Shown: piece after piece, positions 1 through 8,459 of the stretch | Position numbering within the stretch: position 1 is the first letter of the stretch | How the letters are laid out: each line of letters opens with the position of its first letter | From: Pseudomonadota bacterium | GTDB taxonomy: Bacteria > Pseudomonadota > Gammaproteobacteria > Burkholderiales > Burkholderiaceae_B | Assembly: GCA_023425645.1 (NCBI GenBank) | Contig: JAFACG010000031.1 | Coordinates: 1-43,544, forward strand | Direction of reading: 5' to 3' | DNA length: 43,544 nt | Notes under the pieces: model-generated | What the model saw: only the letters and a program-made list of their open reading frames with translations | What the model was told of the DNA's origin: nothing | Databases searched by the model: none | Position numbers and translations under genes: made by a program

Positions 1-52
1 GGGCATCAAAGCTGGCTGGGGCATCAAAGCTGGCTGGGGCATCAAAGCTGGC
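1..52 (+). repeat. 18-bp tandem repeat inside the first CDS
   Basis: Two full copies and one partial copy of an 18-bp unit (GGGCATCAAAGCTGGCTG) lie head to tail at 1-18, 19-36 and 37-52. The unit is six codons long, so copy-number changes keep the reading frame and lengthen or shorten the GIKAGW repeat of the encoded protein. The array continues off the left edge, so its full size is unknown. Confidence 0.9.
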
Positions 53-196
53 AACGACTACGGAATCTATGCCGGTCTTCGTATCCAGATTGGCCGCTGG
101 TCGATGTACGCCCGTGTCGTGGCGAAGACCAAACCCAAGAACCTAATCAGCGGTTTTTGGGTGGAAGTCACCGCCACCGAAAAGGGGGCCGCGTGA
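2..196 (+). CDS. 3' end of a phage protein with a GIKAGW hexapeptide repeat
   Basis: This is the last 64 codons of a gene that begins left of the window. The frame opens with two and a half copies of the hexapeptide GIKAGW, then NDYGIYAG, and continues with a hydrophobic and basic segment ending in TEKGAA before a TGA. The hexapeptide is encoded by a nearly perfect 18-bp DNA repeat. Glycine-rich short-period repeats like this usually form beta-helical or solenoid surfaces, and similar repeats occur in phage accessory proteins, but I cannot assign a function. The stop codon overlaps the start of the next gene (TGATG), so it belongs to the same rightward prophage operon. Confidence 0.7.
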   Translation, partial: GIKAGWGIKAGWGIKAGNDYGIYAGLRIQIGRWSMYARVVAKTKPKNLISGFWVEVTATEKGAA

Positions 197-348
197 TGAA
201 ACCCCTGAATACCGCACAACGCCTGCTGGAATCCATCGGCGTGCCGGTCGCGCCCAGCACTGCGCGCGCCAAGATGCCCAGCCACACGAAGAAAGGGCCA
301 GGGCGTCGTCACCAGCAAGGCAAGAAAAAGGAGGCGCGCAATGTCTGA
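196..348 (+). CDS. Small basic phage protein, 50 aa
   Basis: A 50-residue protein beginning [15 protein letters not shown] and ending in a lysine/arginine-rich tail ([18 protein letters not shown]). The ATG overlaps the TGA of the preceding gene, and the 3' end overlaps the next start by eight bases, which supports translation within the operon. The basic tail suggests nucleic-acid binding, but I do not recognise a family. An in-frame upstream ATG at 157 exists, but it lies deep inside the previous gene, so 196 is preferred. Confidence 0.6.
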   Translation: MKPLNTAQRLLESIGVPVAPSTARAKMPSHTKKGPGRRHQQGKKKEARNV

Positions 349-1648
349 ACACGCAATCCTTTCGCCCAGCAGCGCGCACCGCTGGCTTGCCTGCCCCGGC
401 AGCATCGCACTGGAAGCCCAATACCCGGACGATTCCAGCGCATTTGCCCAGGAAGGCACTGCGGCCCACTTCGTCGCGGCCACTTGCCTGACATCGGGCG
501 ATGACGCGGCGGCCTATGTCGGCCGCTTCGTGGCCCTGACCGACCAAGGCGAACACTTCGACCTGCCCGAACGGCTGGAAGGCGTAACGACCATCGAAGT
601 TACCCAGGACATGGCCGAACACGTCCAGAAGTATTTGAACTATGTGCGCGCCCTGGGTGGCGAAGTCATGGTGGAACAGCGCCTGCCCATCAGTTTCATC
701 ACGGGCGAAGCCGACGCCAAGGGTACGTCCGATGTCGTGGTGTTGCTGCCCGACGAACTGGTGGTCGTTGACCTGAAATACGGCCGGGGCGTGCGGGTCG
801 AAGCCCCCGACAATGACCAGCTTGCCATCTACGGCGCGGCCGCGCTGGAAGAATTCGGCATCGTTGGCGACTTCGCGCGCGTGCGCATGGTCATTCATCA
901 ACCGCGCCTTGACCATGTAAGCGAATGGGTGTTGCCCATCCTGCACATGCAAGACCGGGTGGATGAAATCAAGCGCATTTCCCGCATCGCCCTGGGCTAC
1001 GCAGGCAAGTCGCCCGACGAAATCGACGCCGAAGAACTGCGCCCGGCGGACAAGCAATGCCGCTTCTGCCGCGCCAAGGCGACCTGCCCGGCGTTGCGCA
1101 GCCATGTCCTTTCCACCGTCACCGACGGGTTTGTGGACATCAGCAAGCCGATAGCGCCCGTGGTGGAAGCCGCCGTGGGTCGCACGTTCGATAACGCCAT
1201 CCTGGGCAATCTGCTGGGCGCTGTTGACCTGATCGAAAACTGGTGTGGTGCCATCCGCGCCCAGGCCAAGGTCGAATTGCTGGCTGGCCGCGACGTGCCC
1301 GGCTTCAAGCTGGTGTCAGGCAAGCGCGGCGCGCGGCGTTGGGTGGACGACGACCAGGCCCAGGCGGCATTGAAGGCCATGCGGTTGAAGGTTGAACAGA
1401 TGTTCGACCTGTCGCTGATTTCCCCCACCACAGCCGAAAAGCTGCACAAGGCGGAAACCATTGGCGCGCGCCAATGGGCCAAGCTGCAAGCCCTGATTAC
1501 CCAGCCCGACGGTGCCCCCACGGTCGCCCCCACGACGGACAAGCGCCCGGCGCTGGAAGTCGCCGCGCCGCTGGATGGTTTCAAGGATGAAACCGCCACG
1601 GCGGATGCACCGGCCGAAGACCTGGCCGACATCGAGGGGCTTGTATGA
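341..1648 (+). CDS. DUF2800 family phage protein, Cas4/RecB-like nuclease
   Basis: A 435-residue protein of the phage DUF2800 family, recognised from the N-terminal [14 protein letters not shown] and the central nuclease-like core. Visible PD-(D/E)XK features are D131 after a KGTS turn, D144-L-K146 (VVVDLKYG) and Q160 with Y164. Cys18 together with C239-x2-C242-x5-C248 gives the one-plus-three cysteine pattern of Cas4 and AddB iron-sulfur nucleases. The last ~170 residues are a family-specific extension. In phages this gene sits next to the DUF2815 ssDNA-binding protein and the polymerase, as here, so a role in end processing during replication or recombination is likely. The stop overlaps the next ATG (ATGA). 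Family assignment is firm; the enzymatic activity is inferred. Confidence 0.88.
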   Translation: MSEHAILSPSSAHRWLACPGSIALEAQYPDDSSAFAQEGTAAHFVAATCLTSGDDAAAYVGRFVALTDQGEHFDLPERLEGVTTIEVTQDMAEHVQKYLNYVRALGGEVMVEQRLPISFITGEADAKGTSDVVVLLPDELVVVDLKYGRGVRVEAPDNDQLAIYGAAALEEFGIVGDFARVRMVIHQPRLDHVSEWVLPILHMQDRVDEIKRISRIALGYAGKSPDEIDAEELRPADKQCRFCRAKATCPALRSHVLSTVTDGFVDISKPIAPVVEAAVGRTFDNAILGNLLGAVDLIENWCGAIRAQAKVELLAGRDVPGFKLVSGKRGARRWVDDDQAQAALKAMRLKVEQMFDLSLISPTTAEKLHKAETIGARQWAKLQALITQPDGAPTVAPTTDKRPALEVAAPLDGFKDETATADAPAEDLADIEGLV

Positions 1649-1851
1649 CTGAAGCCTGGCACAACTGGCAGCACGGCATTTTGCCCCCGCGCGCCCAGGA
1701 AATTCTACGCAACGCCGCGACCGTCGGCGCCCCTGAAACCCTTGCACGCCGTCAGGCCGTCGAAGACGCCATCGCGCGCGTGCGCCGTCATTTCCCGCAG
1801 TTTTTCAAACCCGAATCCGGCGTCAGCAAGTACGCCGAAGCAACCAAGTAA
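1645..1851 (+). CDS. Small phage protein between DUF2800 and DUF2815 genes
   Basis: A 68-residue protein (starts [18 protein letters not shown]) translationally coupled to the DUF2800 gene by an ATGA overlap. It is mostly helical in appearance, with a central [18 protein letters not shown] segment and no cysteines or membrane segment. It lies between two replication/recombination genes, but I do not recognise a family or propose a function. Confidence 0.65.
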   Translation: MTEAWHNWQHGILPPRAQEILRNAATVGAPETLARRQAVEDAIARVRRHFPQFFKPESGVSKYAEATK

Positions 1852-1864
1852 AGGAGCAATCCCC

Positions 1865-2458
1865 ATGTCCGCACCCACCGAATTCATCCTGCAACGTGTC
1901 CGCCTGTCCTTCCCCGACCTGTGGAACGCCGTGGAATTCAAGGCCGGCGACGGCAAGCCGCGCTGGAACGCCACGTTTCTGATTGTGCCCGGCAGCGCCA
2001 ACGACAAGGCTATCCGCGCCGCCATCGAACAGGCCGCCCAGGACAAGTTCAAAGACAAAGCCAGCATCATGCTGGAAGCCTTCGCCGGCAACCCGCAAAA
2101 GTATTGCTATCAGGACGGCAGCAAGGGCTTGGCCGCGCGATACGACGGCTATCCGGGCAACTGGTACTTGGCCTGCCACCGCCAAGCCCTTATCAAGGGT
2201 CGGCCGAACGCGCGCCCGGAAATCATCGACACCAATATGTCCCCGTTGCTGCCCGATGACGGCCGCCCCTACGCTGGTTGCTATGTGAATGCCAAGGTCA
2301 GCATCTACGCCTTGGACGGCGCAAACCCCGGCATCTTCGCGTCGTTTTCCGTCGTGCAGTACCACTCCAAGGGTGAAGCGTTCAGCGCCGGCACGCCCAG
2401 CCTGGAAGGCTTCGGCGACATCAGCGAAGGCGCCGACGCTGGCGCGGACTTGGTGTAA
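1865..2458 (+). CDS. DUF2815 / Enc34-type single-stranded DNA-binding protein
   Basis: A 197-residue protein of the DUF2815 family, whose member from phage Enc34 binds ssDNA through an OB-like fold. The family signature is clear in the N-terminus ([16 protein letters not shown]), the central [14 protein letters not shown] segment, and the late [14 protein letters not shown] and [11 protein letters not shown] strands. The start at 1865 is chosen because AAAGGAG sits nine bases upstream and the family begins there; the open frame extends further 5' without a good ribosome site. It probably protects single strands for the polymerase and partners the DUF2800 nuclease. The acidic C-terminal tail is typical of SSB-like proteins. 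Confidence 0.9.
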   Translation: MSAPTEFILQRVRLSFPDLWNAVEFKAGDGKPRWNATFLIVPGSANDKAIRAAIEQAAQDKFKDKASIMLEAFAGNPQKYCYQDGSKGLAARYDGYPGNWYLACHRQALIKGRPNARPEIIDTNMSPLLPDDGRPYAGCYVNAKVSIYALDGANPGIFASFSVVQYHSKGEAFSAGTPSLEGFGDISEGADAGADLV

Positions 2459-2468
2459 GGGGGCCGAC

Positions 2469-2744
2469 ATGACTATCAAACCGCACCAACAGCGCGTCAT
2501 CGACGAAAAGGCGGAACTTGACGCCAAGCGGGAAAAGCTGGGTGCCTTCAAGAATACGCCTGTGTTCGCGCGCCTTCCCTGGCAGGAACAAGAACGCCTG
2601 AATACCCAGGCCCACATCATGACCATGTACAGCGCCGTGCTGGGTGAACGCATCGCCGCGTTTCCAAGGCCCGCATTGACGGAAGCCGACGCCCTGGCCG
2701 ACCTGGAAGGCAGGCCGCGCCCGGATAACCCTAGCGCCGCGTAA
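2469..2744 (+). CDS. Small phage protein, crAss001_48-like
   Basis: A 91-residue mostly helical protein. The pattern TIKPHQQRVIDEKAELDAK, then LGAF, then LPWQEQERLNTQ and YSAVLGERIAAF resembles a widespread small phage family named after crAss001_48. It starts ten bases after the previous stop with GGGGG nearby as a ribosome site. Function is unknown; it occurs among replication genes. The family call is from memory of the pattern and is moderately secure. Confidence 0.65.
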   Translation: MTIKPHQQRVIDEKAELDAKREKLGAFKNTPVFARLPWQEQERLNTQAHIMTMYSAVLGERIAAFPRPALTEADALADLEGRPRPDNPSAA

Positions 2745-2932
2745 CAGCACCCTAGGGGCGGTCGCATCCTCACGTTGCGACTGGCCCACGCGACACAAAG
2801 GCCGGGATGGCTAACCCCCTGTGCCCCATAGCCACTTTCACACGGGGGCGGTGCCGAAACCAGGGCGACCGGGCAACTACTGACCTGGAAATCCCGGCAA
2901 CGGGCCACTACACCATTAAGGAGAAATTAAAG
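2745..2932. other. 188-bp gap inside the prophage operon
   Basis: This is the only sizeable break in the rightward prophage operon. I see no convincing small gene or strong terminator. The stretch ends with a good ribosome site (TAAGGAGAA) for the next, AT-richer gene. It may mark the edge of an inserted gene. Confidence 0.4.
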
Positions 2933-3604
2933 ATGACTTCTAAGACCGTTAACGTGCGCTTGACCAATGCCATGCGCTTCGAAATCGAAACAAAAGTTCT
3001 GCGCGAAACATTCCGCGCGCGCGTCGCAAAGTTGAATAAACAGGCACAAGACTATTGCCAAGCCATCGTAAACAAGGGCCATGCCAAGTATTTCGAAATG
3101 CACGGCGACCCGAAGCTAGAACCCTATCTGGCGCGTTGTCTTAACGATGGCGTGTTCAAGTTCTACACCGACGATGCAGGGAAGTCCCGTTCGATGTCAA
3201 AGCTGACATTGGGCACCAAAGAGGATAAAGAAGCGCGGGCGTACCGTGAGGTGCTGCAAATATCCGACGGCTTCCGCACAAGTTCTTTGACATTGCGCGG
3301 CCCCGCTGGCGAACGCTACGGCAGTGATTTGGTTCCGGTCAAAATCACGCCGAATCAAGTGCAGAAGCTTCAACGCATCACCGATGAAATGAAGCAATTA
3401 GTCAAGGACTTCACCAAGTTCAAAGACGAATTGGTATCCATTTTGTTTGCTTCGACAACCCTGACCGACCTTTATAAGGCGATACCTGAATTAAAGAAAA
3501 TCACTGGCATTAACGAAACCAAAGTTTTGTCCACATCCACCGCGCTGGTTCTGCCGAAAGAAGCTGTCATGGCTGAACTGAAAACCGCCGGATTGGTGTC
3601 ATGA
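2933..3604 (+). CDS. Nmad5-like putative nucleotide-modification protein
   Basis: A 223-residue protein with the N-terminal pattern VRLTNAMRFEIETKVLRETF, which resembles the start of the phage family called putative nucleotide modification associated domain 5 (Nmad5). The rest alternates charged helices, with no obvious catalytic signature visible. The start is fixed by AAGGAG nine bases upstream and fits the family's short N-terminus. The gene is visibly AT-richer than its neighbours and has many AAA, AAG, TTG and ATT codons, so it looks separately acquired. Its stop overlaps the DNA polymerase start (ATGA). If the family call holds, it may help make or protect modified phage DNA. Confidence 0.6.
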   Translation: MTSKTVNVRLTNAMRFEIETKVLRETFRARVAKLNKQAQDYCQAIVNKGHAKYFEMHGDPKLEPYLARCLNDGVFKFYTDDAGKSRSMSKLTLGTKEDKEARAYREVLQISDGFRTSSLTLRGPAGERYGSDLVPVKITPNQVQKLQRITDEMKQLVKDFTKFKDELVSILFASTTLTDLYKAIPELKKITGINETKVLSTSTALVLPKEAVMAELKTAGLVS

Positions 3605-5769
3605 CACGGCTTTGGGTTGACTTCGAAACATTCAGCGCCGTGCCCATTGGCAACGGTACGCACGCCTACATGGAAGGCGTCGAAATCCTGCTGACGGCCT
3701 GGGCCATCGATGATGGCCCGGTGTCCGTCGTGGACAACGCCAACGGGGAGCAATGGCCGCGCGACTTCGTGGACGCGCTGGCCGACCCGCTGGTGGAACT
3801 GGCCGCGCACAATTCCCCGTTCGACCGTAATGTGCTGCGCTACACCGGCACAAATACCGACATCACGCGCTGGCACGACACGATGGTAAAGGCGCTGGCT
3901 CATGGGATGCCTGGCGCGCTGGGCACGCTTTGCGACATCCTGGCCGTGCCGACCGACAAAGCCAAGGGCAAGGAAGGCAAGCGCCTAATCCAGCTTTTTT
4001 GCAAACCCCGGCCCAAGAACATGAAATTGCGCCGGGCCACCCGCGACACCCACCCGGAAGATTGGGCCATGTTCGTGGAGTACGCCGGGCTGGACATCGA
4101 AGCCATGCGCGTGGTGGATGCCAAGCTGCCAAGCTGGAACTACAGCGGGCACGAATTGGCGCTGTGGCACCTTGACCAGGCCATCAATGACCGGGGCGTA
4201 CAGGTTGATGTCGAACTGGCGCGGGCGGCCATCCGCGCCGCCGAACGCGCCAAAGTCACCCTGGCCGAACGCACCCAGGAACTGACCGAAGGCGAAGTGC
4301 GCGCAGCCACCCAGCGCGACAGGCTGATAACGCACATTCTGCAAGCCTACGACATCGAAGTGCCCGACCTGCAAACCAGCACCATCGAAAAGATTTTGGA
4401 ACGCGGCGCCGACCTGCCGCTGGTGCTGGTCGAACTGCTGAACATCCGATTGCAGGCCAGCAAAACCAGCACCAGCAAATACAACACGCTGGTAAAGGGC
4501 GTCAGCCGCGACGGGCGCTTGCGCGGCACGCTGCAATTCGACGGCGCGGCGCGTACTGGCCGCTGGGCTGGCCGTCTGTTCCAGCCGCAGAACTTGCCCC
4601 GCCCGACATTGAAACAGCGCGCCATCGATGCTGGCATCGATGCGCTGAAAGCCGATTGCGAAGACCTACTGTTCGACAACGTGATGGAACTGACCAGCAG
4701 CGCCATCCGGGGGTGCATCGTCGCGCCGGCCGGCCGCAAGCTGGTGGTGGCCGACTTGTCGAACATCGAAGGCCGGATGATTGCCTGGCTGGCTGGCGAG
4801 GAATGGAAGCTGCAAGCGTTCCGCGAATTCGACACCTGCCTGGGCGCGGATGGGCAATGGTACGACGGTGTGGCCCTGCGCGACGCCGCCCTGGCGGGCC
4901 AGGCAATCGCCCTGGAATACAACGCCAAGGGCGACCCCATCCGACGCGGCCCTGACCTGTACAAGCTGGCCTACGCCAAGGCGTTTGCCGTCAGCCACGA
5001 AACGGTCGAAGGCGACCAGCGCCAAATCGGCAAGGTCATGGAATTGATGCTGGGCTACGAAGGCGGCGTGGGCGCGTTCCTGACCGGGGCGGCCACCTAC
5101 GGCATTGACCTGGACGCGATGGCCGAAGCCGCGCTGCCCAGCATCGACGCCGATGTGCTGGCCGAAGCTGAACGATATCTGGCCGCACGGGAAAAGCGCC
5201 GCGATGGCAGCTTCGGCCTGGCCCCCCGGACGTTCGTTGTGTGCGACGCATTGAAGCGCCTATGGCGCCGCGCACACCCCGCCGTATCCGCGTTTTGGCC
5301 GGCGCTGTCCACGGCCAGCATGATGGCCGTCATTCACGAAGGCGTCGTGCAGCACGTCCGGGGTATTCGCTTGCAACGCAAGGGCGCCTGGCTGCGCGTC
5401 CAACTGCCTTCCGGTCGCCTGCTGTGCTATCCGCTGCCCGAAGTCGATACCGCCGGCAAGTTGTCGTACATGGGCGTGAACCAGTACAGCCGCAAATGGG
5501 CACGCCTGAAAACCTACGGCGGCAAGCTGTCGGAAAACATCACCCAGGCCGCTGCGCGCGATGTGCTGGCCGCTAGTATGCCGGCCGTCGAAGCTGCCGG
5601 CTACCAAATCGTGTTGACCGTCCACGACGAAATTCTGACGGAAGCCCCCGACCGTCCCGAATTCAACCCCGGCCACCTGGCCGGGTTGATGGCGGCTAAC
5701 CCTGCCTGGGCCGATGGCCTGCCGCTGTCGGCGGCCGGCTTTGAAGCCCACCGCTACAAGAAAGGTTGA
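3601..5769 (+). CDS. Phage family A DNA polymerase with 3'-5' exonuclease domain
   Basis: A 722-residue replicative polymerase. The N-terminal exonuclease has Exo I DFET (7-10), Exo II HNSPFDRN (70-77) and Exo III YAGLD (161-165). The polymerase domain shows GRWAGRLFQPQNLPR (320-334), motif A VVADLSNIEGRM with D385, motif B around QIGKVMELMLGYEGG, and motif C TVHDE near residue 672. All catalytic carboxylates are present, so it should be active with proofreading. The length matches the phage group that lacks the 5' nuclease domain of PolA. It is coupled to the upstream Nmad5-like gene by an ATGA overlap and heads the replication block of nuclease and helicase genes that follows. Confidence 0.95.
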   Translation: MTRLWVDFETFSAVPIGNGTHAYMEGVEILLTAWAIDDGPVSVVDNANGEQWPRDFVDALADPLVELAAHNSPFDRNVLRYTGTNTDITRWHDTMVKALAHGMPGALGTLCDILAVPTDKAKGKEGKRLIQLFCKPRPKNMKLRRATRDTHPEDWAMFVEYAGLDIEAMRVVDAKLPSWNYSGHELALWHLDQAINDRGVQVDVELARAAIRAAERAKVTLAERTQELTEGEVRAATQRDRLITHILQAYDIEVPDLQTSTIEKILERGADLPLVLVELLNIRLQASKTSTSKYNTLVKGVSRDGRLRGTLQFDGAARTGRWAGRLFQPQNLPRPTLKQRAIDAGIDALKADCEDLLFDNVMELTSSAIRGCIVAPAGRKLVVADLSNIEGRMIAWLAGEEWKLQAFREFDTCLGADGQWYDGVALRDAALAGQAIALEYNAKGDPIRRGPDLYKLAYAKAFAVSHETVEGDQRQIGKVMELMLGYEGGVGAFLTGAATYGIDLDAMAEAALPSIDADVLAEAERYLAAREKRRDGSFGLAPRTFVVCDALKRLWRRAHPAVSAFWPALSTASMMAVIHEGVVQHVRGIRLQRKGAWLRVQLPSGRLLCYPLPEVDTAGKLSYMGVNQYSRKWARLKTYGGKLSENITQAAARDVLAASMPAVEAAGYQIVLTVHDEILTEAPDRPEFNPGHLAGLMAANPAWADGLPLSAAGFEAHRYKKG

Positions 5770-5867
5770 TGACCATGCTGCTACTTCGATTCTTCAAGTA
5801 TTACCGATCATTGGGCTACGACTGTTGGCCGGCGCTGCGCGCGGCGTGGAGGCGTACCCATGCGTGA
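5769..5867 (+). CDS. Possible 32-aa phage protein
   Basis: A 32-codon frame encoding MTMLLLRFFKYYRSLGY followed by DCWPALRAAWRRTHA. Its ATG overlaps the polymerase stop (TGATG), and its stop overlaps the following VRR-NUC gene by eight bases, so it fills the gap exactly as a coupled small gene would. It is aromatic and basic, a pattern shared by many tiny phage proteins in this position. There is no independent evidence of expression. Confidence 0.5.
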   Translation: MTMLLLRFFKYYRSLGYDCWPALRAAWRRTHA

Positions 5868-6159
5868 ATCCCAAGTCGAAACCTACCTGGTCGAACAGGT
5901 CAAGGCGCTGGGCGGGGAAGTCCGCAAGGTGCGCTGGATTGGCCGCAACGGTGCCCCCGACCGTCTGGTGATGTTGCCCGGTGATTTCGGGCGATTCGGG
6001 GAAGACAGCGCGCCAGGTCGCACCCTTTGGGTGGAACTGAAAGCGCCCGGCGAGAAAGCGAAGCCCCACCAGCAGCGCGAACACGACAGGATGCGCCGCA
6101 TGGGCCAGGTCGTGGTCGTGGTCGATTCGTTCGAAGCCGTCGATAGGGTGCTGGCGTGA
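5860..6159 (+). CDS. VRR-NUC domain nuclease
   Basis: A 99-residue stand-alone VRR-NUC (virus-type replication-repair nuclease) of the PD-(D/E)XK fold. The core is visible: E7 in the first helix, GAPDRLVMLP with D34, then LWVELKAPG with E59 and K61, and the HQQREHDRM helix with a conserved glutamine. Phage proteins of this type cut branched or flap DNA. It is encoded directly between the polymerase and helicase genes, the usual position. The next gene starts with an overlapping GTGA. Confidence 0.9.
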   Translation: MRESQVETYLVEQVKALGGEVRKVRWIGRNGAPDRLVMLPGDFGRFGEDSAPGRTLWVELKAPGEKAKPHQQREHDRMRRMGQVVVVVDSFEAVDRVLA

Positions 6160-6659
6160 AGGTACTTGACCCTTGTTGCGGTAGCCGCATGTTTTGGTTC
6201 AACCGCCAGCACGCCGACGCTGTGTATGGCGACTGCCGCCGTGAAACCATCACAGTCACCGACCGTTCGCACGGCCAGGCCGACGGCCAGCGCACCTTGA
6301 ACATCGACCCGGATGTGCTGCTGGACTTCCGGGCGCTGCCGTATCCCGACGGCACTTTCAAGCTGGTGGTGTTCGACCCGCCGCACCTGGTGCGCGCTGG
6401 CCCCCGAAGCTGGCTTGCGGCCAAATACGGCAAGCTGTCGGATAACTGGCGTGACGACCTGCGCGCAGGTTTCACCGAATGCTTCCGGGTGCTGGCCGCC
6501 GACGGTGTGTTGGTTTTCAAGTGGAACGAAACCCAAGTCAAGGTGCGCGATGTGTTGGCCTTGACACCTGTGCAGCCGTTGTTCGGCCATCCCACCGGGC
6601 GCCAGGGCTTGACGCATTGGCTTGTATTCATGAAGCCGGAAGACCGGGGGTTAGTGTGA
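6156..6659 (+). CDS. Phage SAM-dependent methyltransferase-like protein
   Basis: A 167-residue Rossmann-type protein starting with GTG. The SAM site is seen as VLDPCCGSRMFWF (motif I), an acidic residue after the next strand (YGDCRR), and the catalytic-loop equivalent VVFDPPHLV. The last replaces the DPPY/F of N6-adenine methyltransferases with DPPH, so the target base or even the activity is uncertain. The helix WRDDLRAGFTECFRVL followed by DGVLVFKW is standard for the fold. It is placed between VRR-NUC and helicase genes with overlaps at both ends. A role in marking phage DNA is possible but inferred. Confidence 0.75.
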   Translation: MKVLDPCCGSRMFWFNRQHADAVYGDCRRETITVTDRSHGQADGQRTLNIDPDVLLDFRALPYPDGTFKLVVFDPPHLVRAGPRSWLAAKYGKLSDNWRDDLRAGFTECFRVLAADGVLVFKWNETQVKVRDVLALTPVQPLFGHPTGRQGLTHWLVFMKPEDRGLV

Positions 6660-8089
6660 CTGAACGCCGCGTCTTCGCCCCCCGTCCGTACCAGGACATC
6701 ATCATCGACCACATCCTGAACACGCCGCGCTGCGCGGTGTGGGCGGGCATGGGCATGGGCAAGACCGTTTCCACGCTGACCGCCGTGGATGTGCTGGAAC
6801 TGGTCGAGCCTGGCCCCACGCTGGTCACGGCACCGCTACGGGTGGCGCAAAGCACCTGGCCGGATGAAGTCGTGAAATGGCAGCACCTGCGAAACGTGGA
6901 AGTGACGCCCATTGTCGGCACCGCCGCCGCGCGCAAAAAGGCACTGGCCCGCGCGTTCAGCTTTTCGGCCAGCACCTTCACCATCAATTACGAAAACATC
7001 CCGTGGCTGGTGGAAACCTTGGCCGACATGCGTAAGCCCTGGCCGTTTGCCAAGATAGTGCCCGATGAAGCGACGCGGGTTAAATCCTTCCGCACCCGGC
7101 AGGGTGGCAAGCGGGCGGCCGCCCTGGGCCGCGTGGCCCATTTGCCCCAGGTGCGCCACTTCATCGAACTGACGGGCACGCCGTCGCCCAACGGCTTGAA
7201 AGACTTGTGGGGCCAAGCGTGGTTCCTGGACAAAGGGCAGCGCCTGGGCCGGTCGTTCGAAGCCTTCAAGTCCCGGTGGTTCCAGACGGTGCAGGTCGGC
7301 GCTGACGCGCACGCCGTTGACCTGGTGCCGCTGGCGCACGCCCAGCGGGAAATCGAAGACCTGCTGCGCGACCTGTGCATTTCCCTTGACCCGGCCGACT
7401 GGTTCGACCTGCGCGAACCGATCAACGTGCCGGTGTACATCGATTTGCCCAGCCGGGCGCGCAACCTGTACCACGACATGGAACGGGAAATGTTCATGCA
7501 GTTGGATGGTTGCGATGTGGAAGCGTTCAACGCGGCGGCGCGCACCATCAAATGCTTGCAGCTTGCCAACGGCGCGGCCTACACCAACGACGACCAGGGC
7601 GAGAACCGCCCCTGGGCCGAAGTCCACGACCTGAAATTGCAAGCCCTGGAATCCATCGTCGAAGAATTGGGCGGTGCGCCGTTGCTGGTCGCCTACCACT
7701 TCAAACCCGACCTGGTGCGCCTGCTTAAAGCCTTCCCCCGTGGGCGCCACCTGGACACCGACCCGCAAACCCTGCGCGACTTCAAGGCCGGGCGTATCCC
7801 GCTGCTGTTCGCGCACCCTGACAGCGCCGGCCACGGCCTGGACGGGATGCAGGACGTATGCAACGCCGTGGCGTTCTTCGGCCACTGGTGGAACCTGGAA
7901 ACCCGCCAGCAAATCATTGAACGGGTCGGCGCAGTGCGCCAGGCCCAGGCCGGCCACGACCGGCCCACCTATATCTACGACATCATCGCGCGCGGCACGG
8001 TGGACGAATTGGTTATCGCCCGCCACAAGACCAAGCGGGCGGTGCAAGACCTTTTGTTAGAAGCCATGAAAAGGAGAAATGACCTATGA
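6656..8089 (+). CDS. SNF2-like DEAD/DEAH helicase of phage type
   Basis: A 477-residue superfamily 2 helicase. Walker A is GMGMGKT (31-37), motif II is DEAT (137-140), motif III resembles LTGTPSPNGLKDLWGQ, and the second RecA domain contains LLVAYHFKPDL and ends with the arginine-finger region RQQIIERVGAVRQ. A GTG start at 6656 overlaps the previous stop and gives the expected VTERRVFAPRPYQ beginning (Q-motif-like RPYQ); earlier in-frame starts lie inside the methyltransferase gene. Such helicases are common in siphophage replication blocks with VRR-NUC and polymerase genes. It is likely a translocase or fork-remodelling enzyme. Confidence 0.9.
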   Translation: MTERRVFAPRPYQDIIIDHILNTPRCAVWAGMGMGKTVSTLTAVDVLELVEPGPTLVTAPLRVAQSTWPDEVVKWQHLRNVEVTPIVGTAAARKKALARAFSFSASTFTINYENIPWLVETLADMRKPWPFAKIVPDEATRVKSFRTRQGGKRAAALGRVAHLPQVRHFIELTGTPSPNGLKDLWGQAWFLDKGQRLGRSFEAFKSRWFQTVQVGADAHAVDLVPLAHAQREIEDLLRDLCISLDPADWFDLREPINVPVYIDLPSRARNLYHDMEREMFMQLDGCDVEAFNAAARTIKCLQLANGAAYTNDDQGENRPWAEVHDLKLQALESIVEELGGAPLLVAYHFKPDLVRLLKAFPRGRHLDTDPQTLRDFKAGRIPLLFAHPDSAGHGLDGMQDVCNAVAFFGHWWNLETRQQIIERVGAVRQAQAGHDRPTYIYDIIARGTVDELVIARHKTKRAVQDLLLEAMKRRNDL

Positions 8090-8457
8090 ACCACGATGCC
8101 GTTTCCGTCCAGCTTTGTCGTACTGCTGGGCTTTCCGACACCGCCACCGACGCCTTGCTGACGCGCCTAAGAGGTGCCCGCCACCCCGACGTTCACGATA
8201 ACAATTCCGTGCTGGTTGGCTTCTCCAAGGAAAGCACTGTCAGCGATGGCAGCACGGCCAGCTACTACGAACTGCCACCGGGGGCGACTGAATTACAGCA
8301 CCTTATCAGTCATCGGAACATGAACGCACAGATAGGGGAAATCTTCCGGGCCTGCTACCGCTACGGCAAGGTGGCCCACAGCCCCCAAATGCGCGACATC
8401 AAAAAAATCATCTTCTACGCGCAAGCCGAACTTGCGCGGTTGGAAAAGGAGGCATAG
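8086..8457 (+). CDS. DUF3310-like phage protein
   Basis: A 123-residue protein, ATGA-coupled to the helicase gene. The second half (YYELPPGATELQHLI, NMNAQIGEIFRACYRYGK, then DIKKIIFYAQAELARL) matches the pattern of the phage DUF3310 family: a short aromatic entry, an asparagine-rich helix with GN/GE-IFRA, and a lysine-rich DLKKIIWYA helix. DUF3310 domains are often described as linked to nucleotide kinases, but no biochemical function is visible here. The first half is unassigned. Confidence 0.6.
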   Translation: MNHDAVSVQLCRTAGLSDTATDALLTRLRGARHPDVHDNNSVLVGFSKESTVSDGSTASYYELPPGATELQHLISHRNMNAQIGEIFRACYRYGKVAHSPQMRDIKKIIFYAQAELARLEKEA

Positions 8458-8459
8458 CC

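Noticed and set aside
1..52. CRISPR array
   Set aside because: The 18-bp units are contiguous with no spacers and lie inside a coding frame.
143..1105. Long open frame on the minus strand opposite the DUF2800 gene
   Set aside because: It mirrors the high-GC codon structure of the real plus-strand gene, has no family resemblance and no ribosome site.
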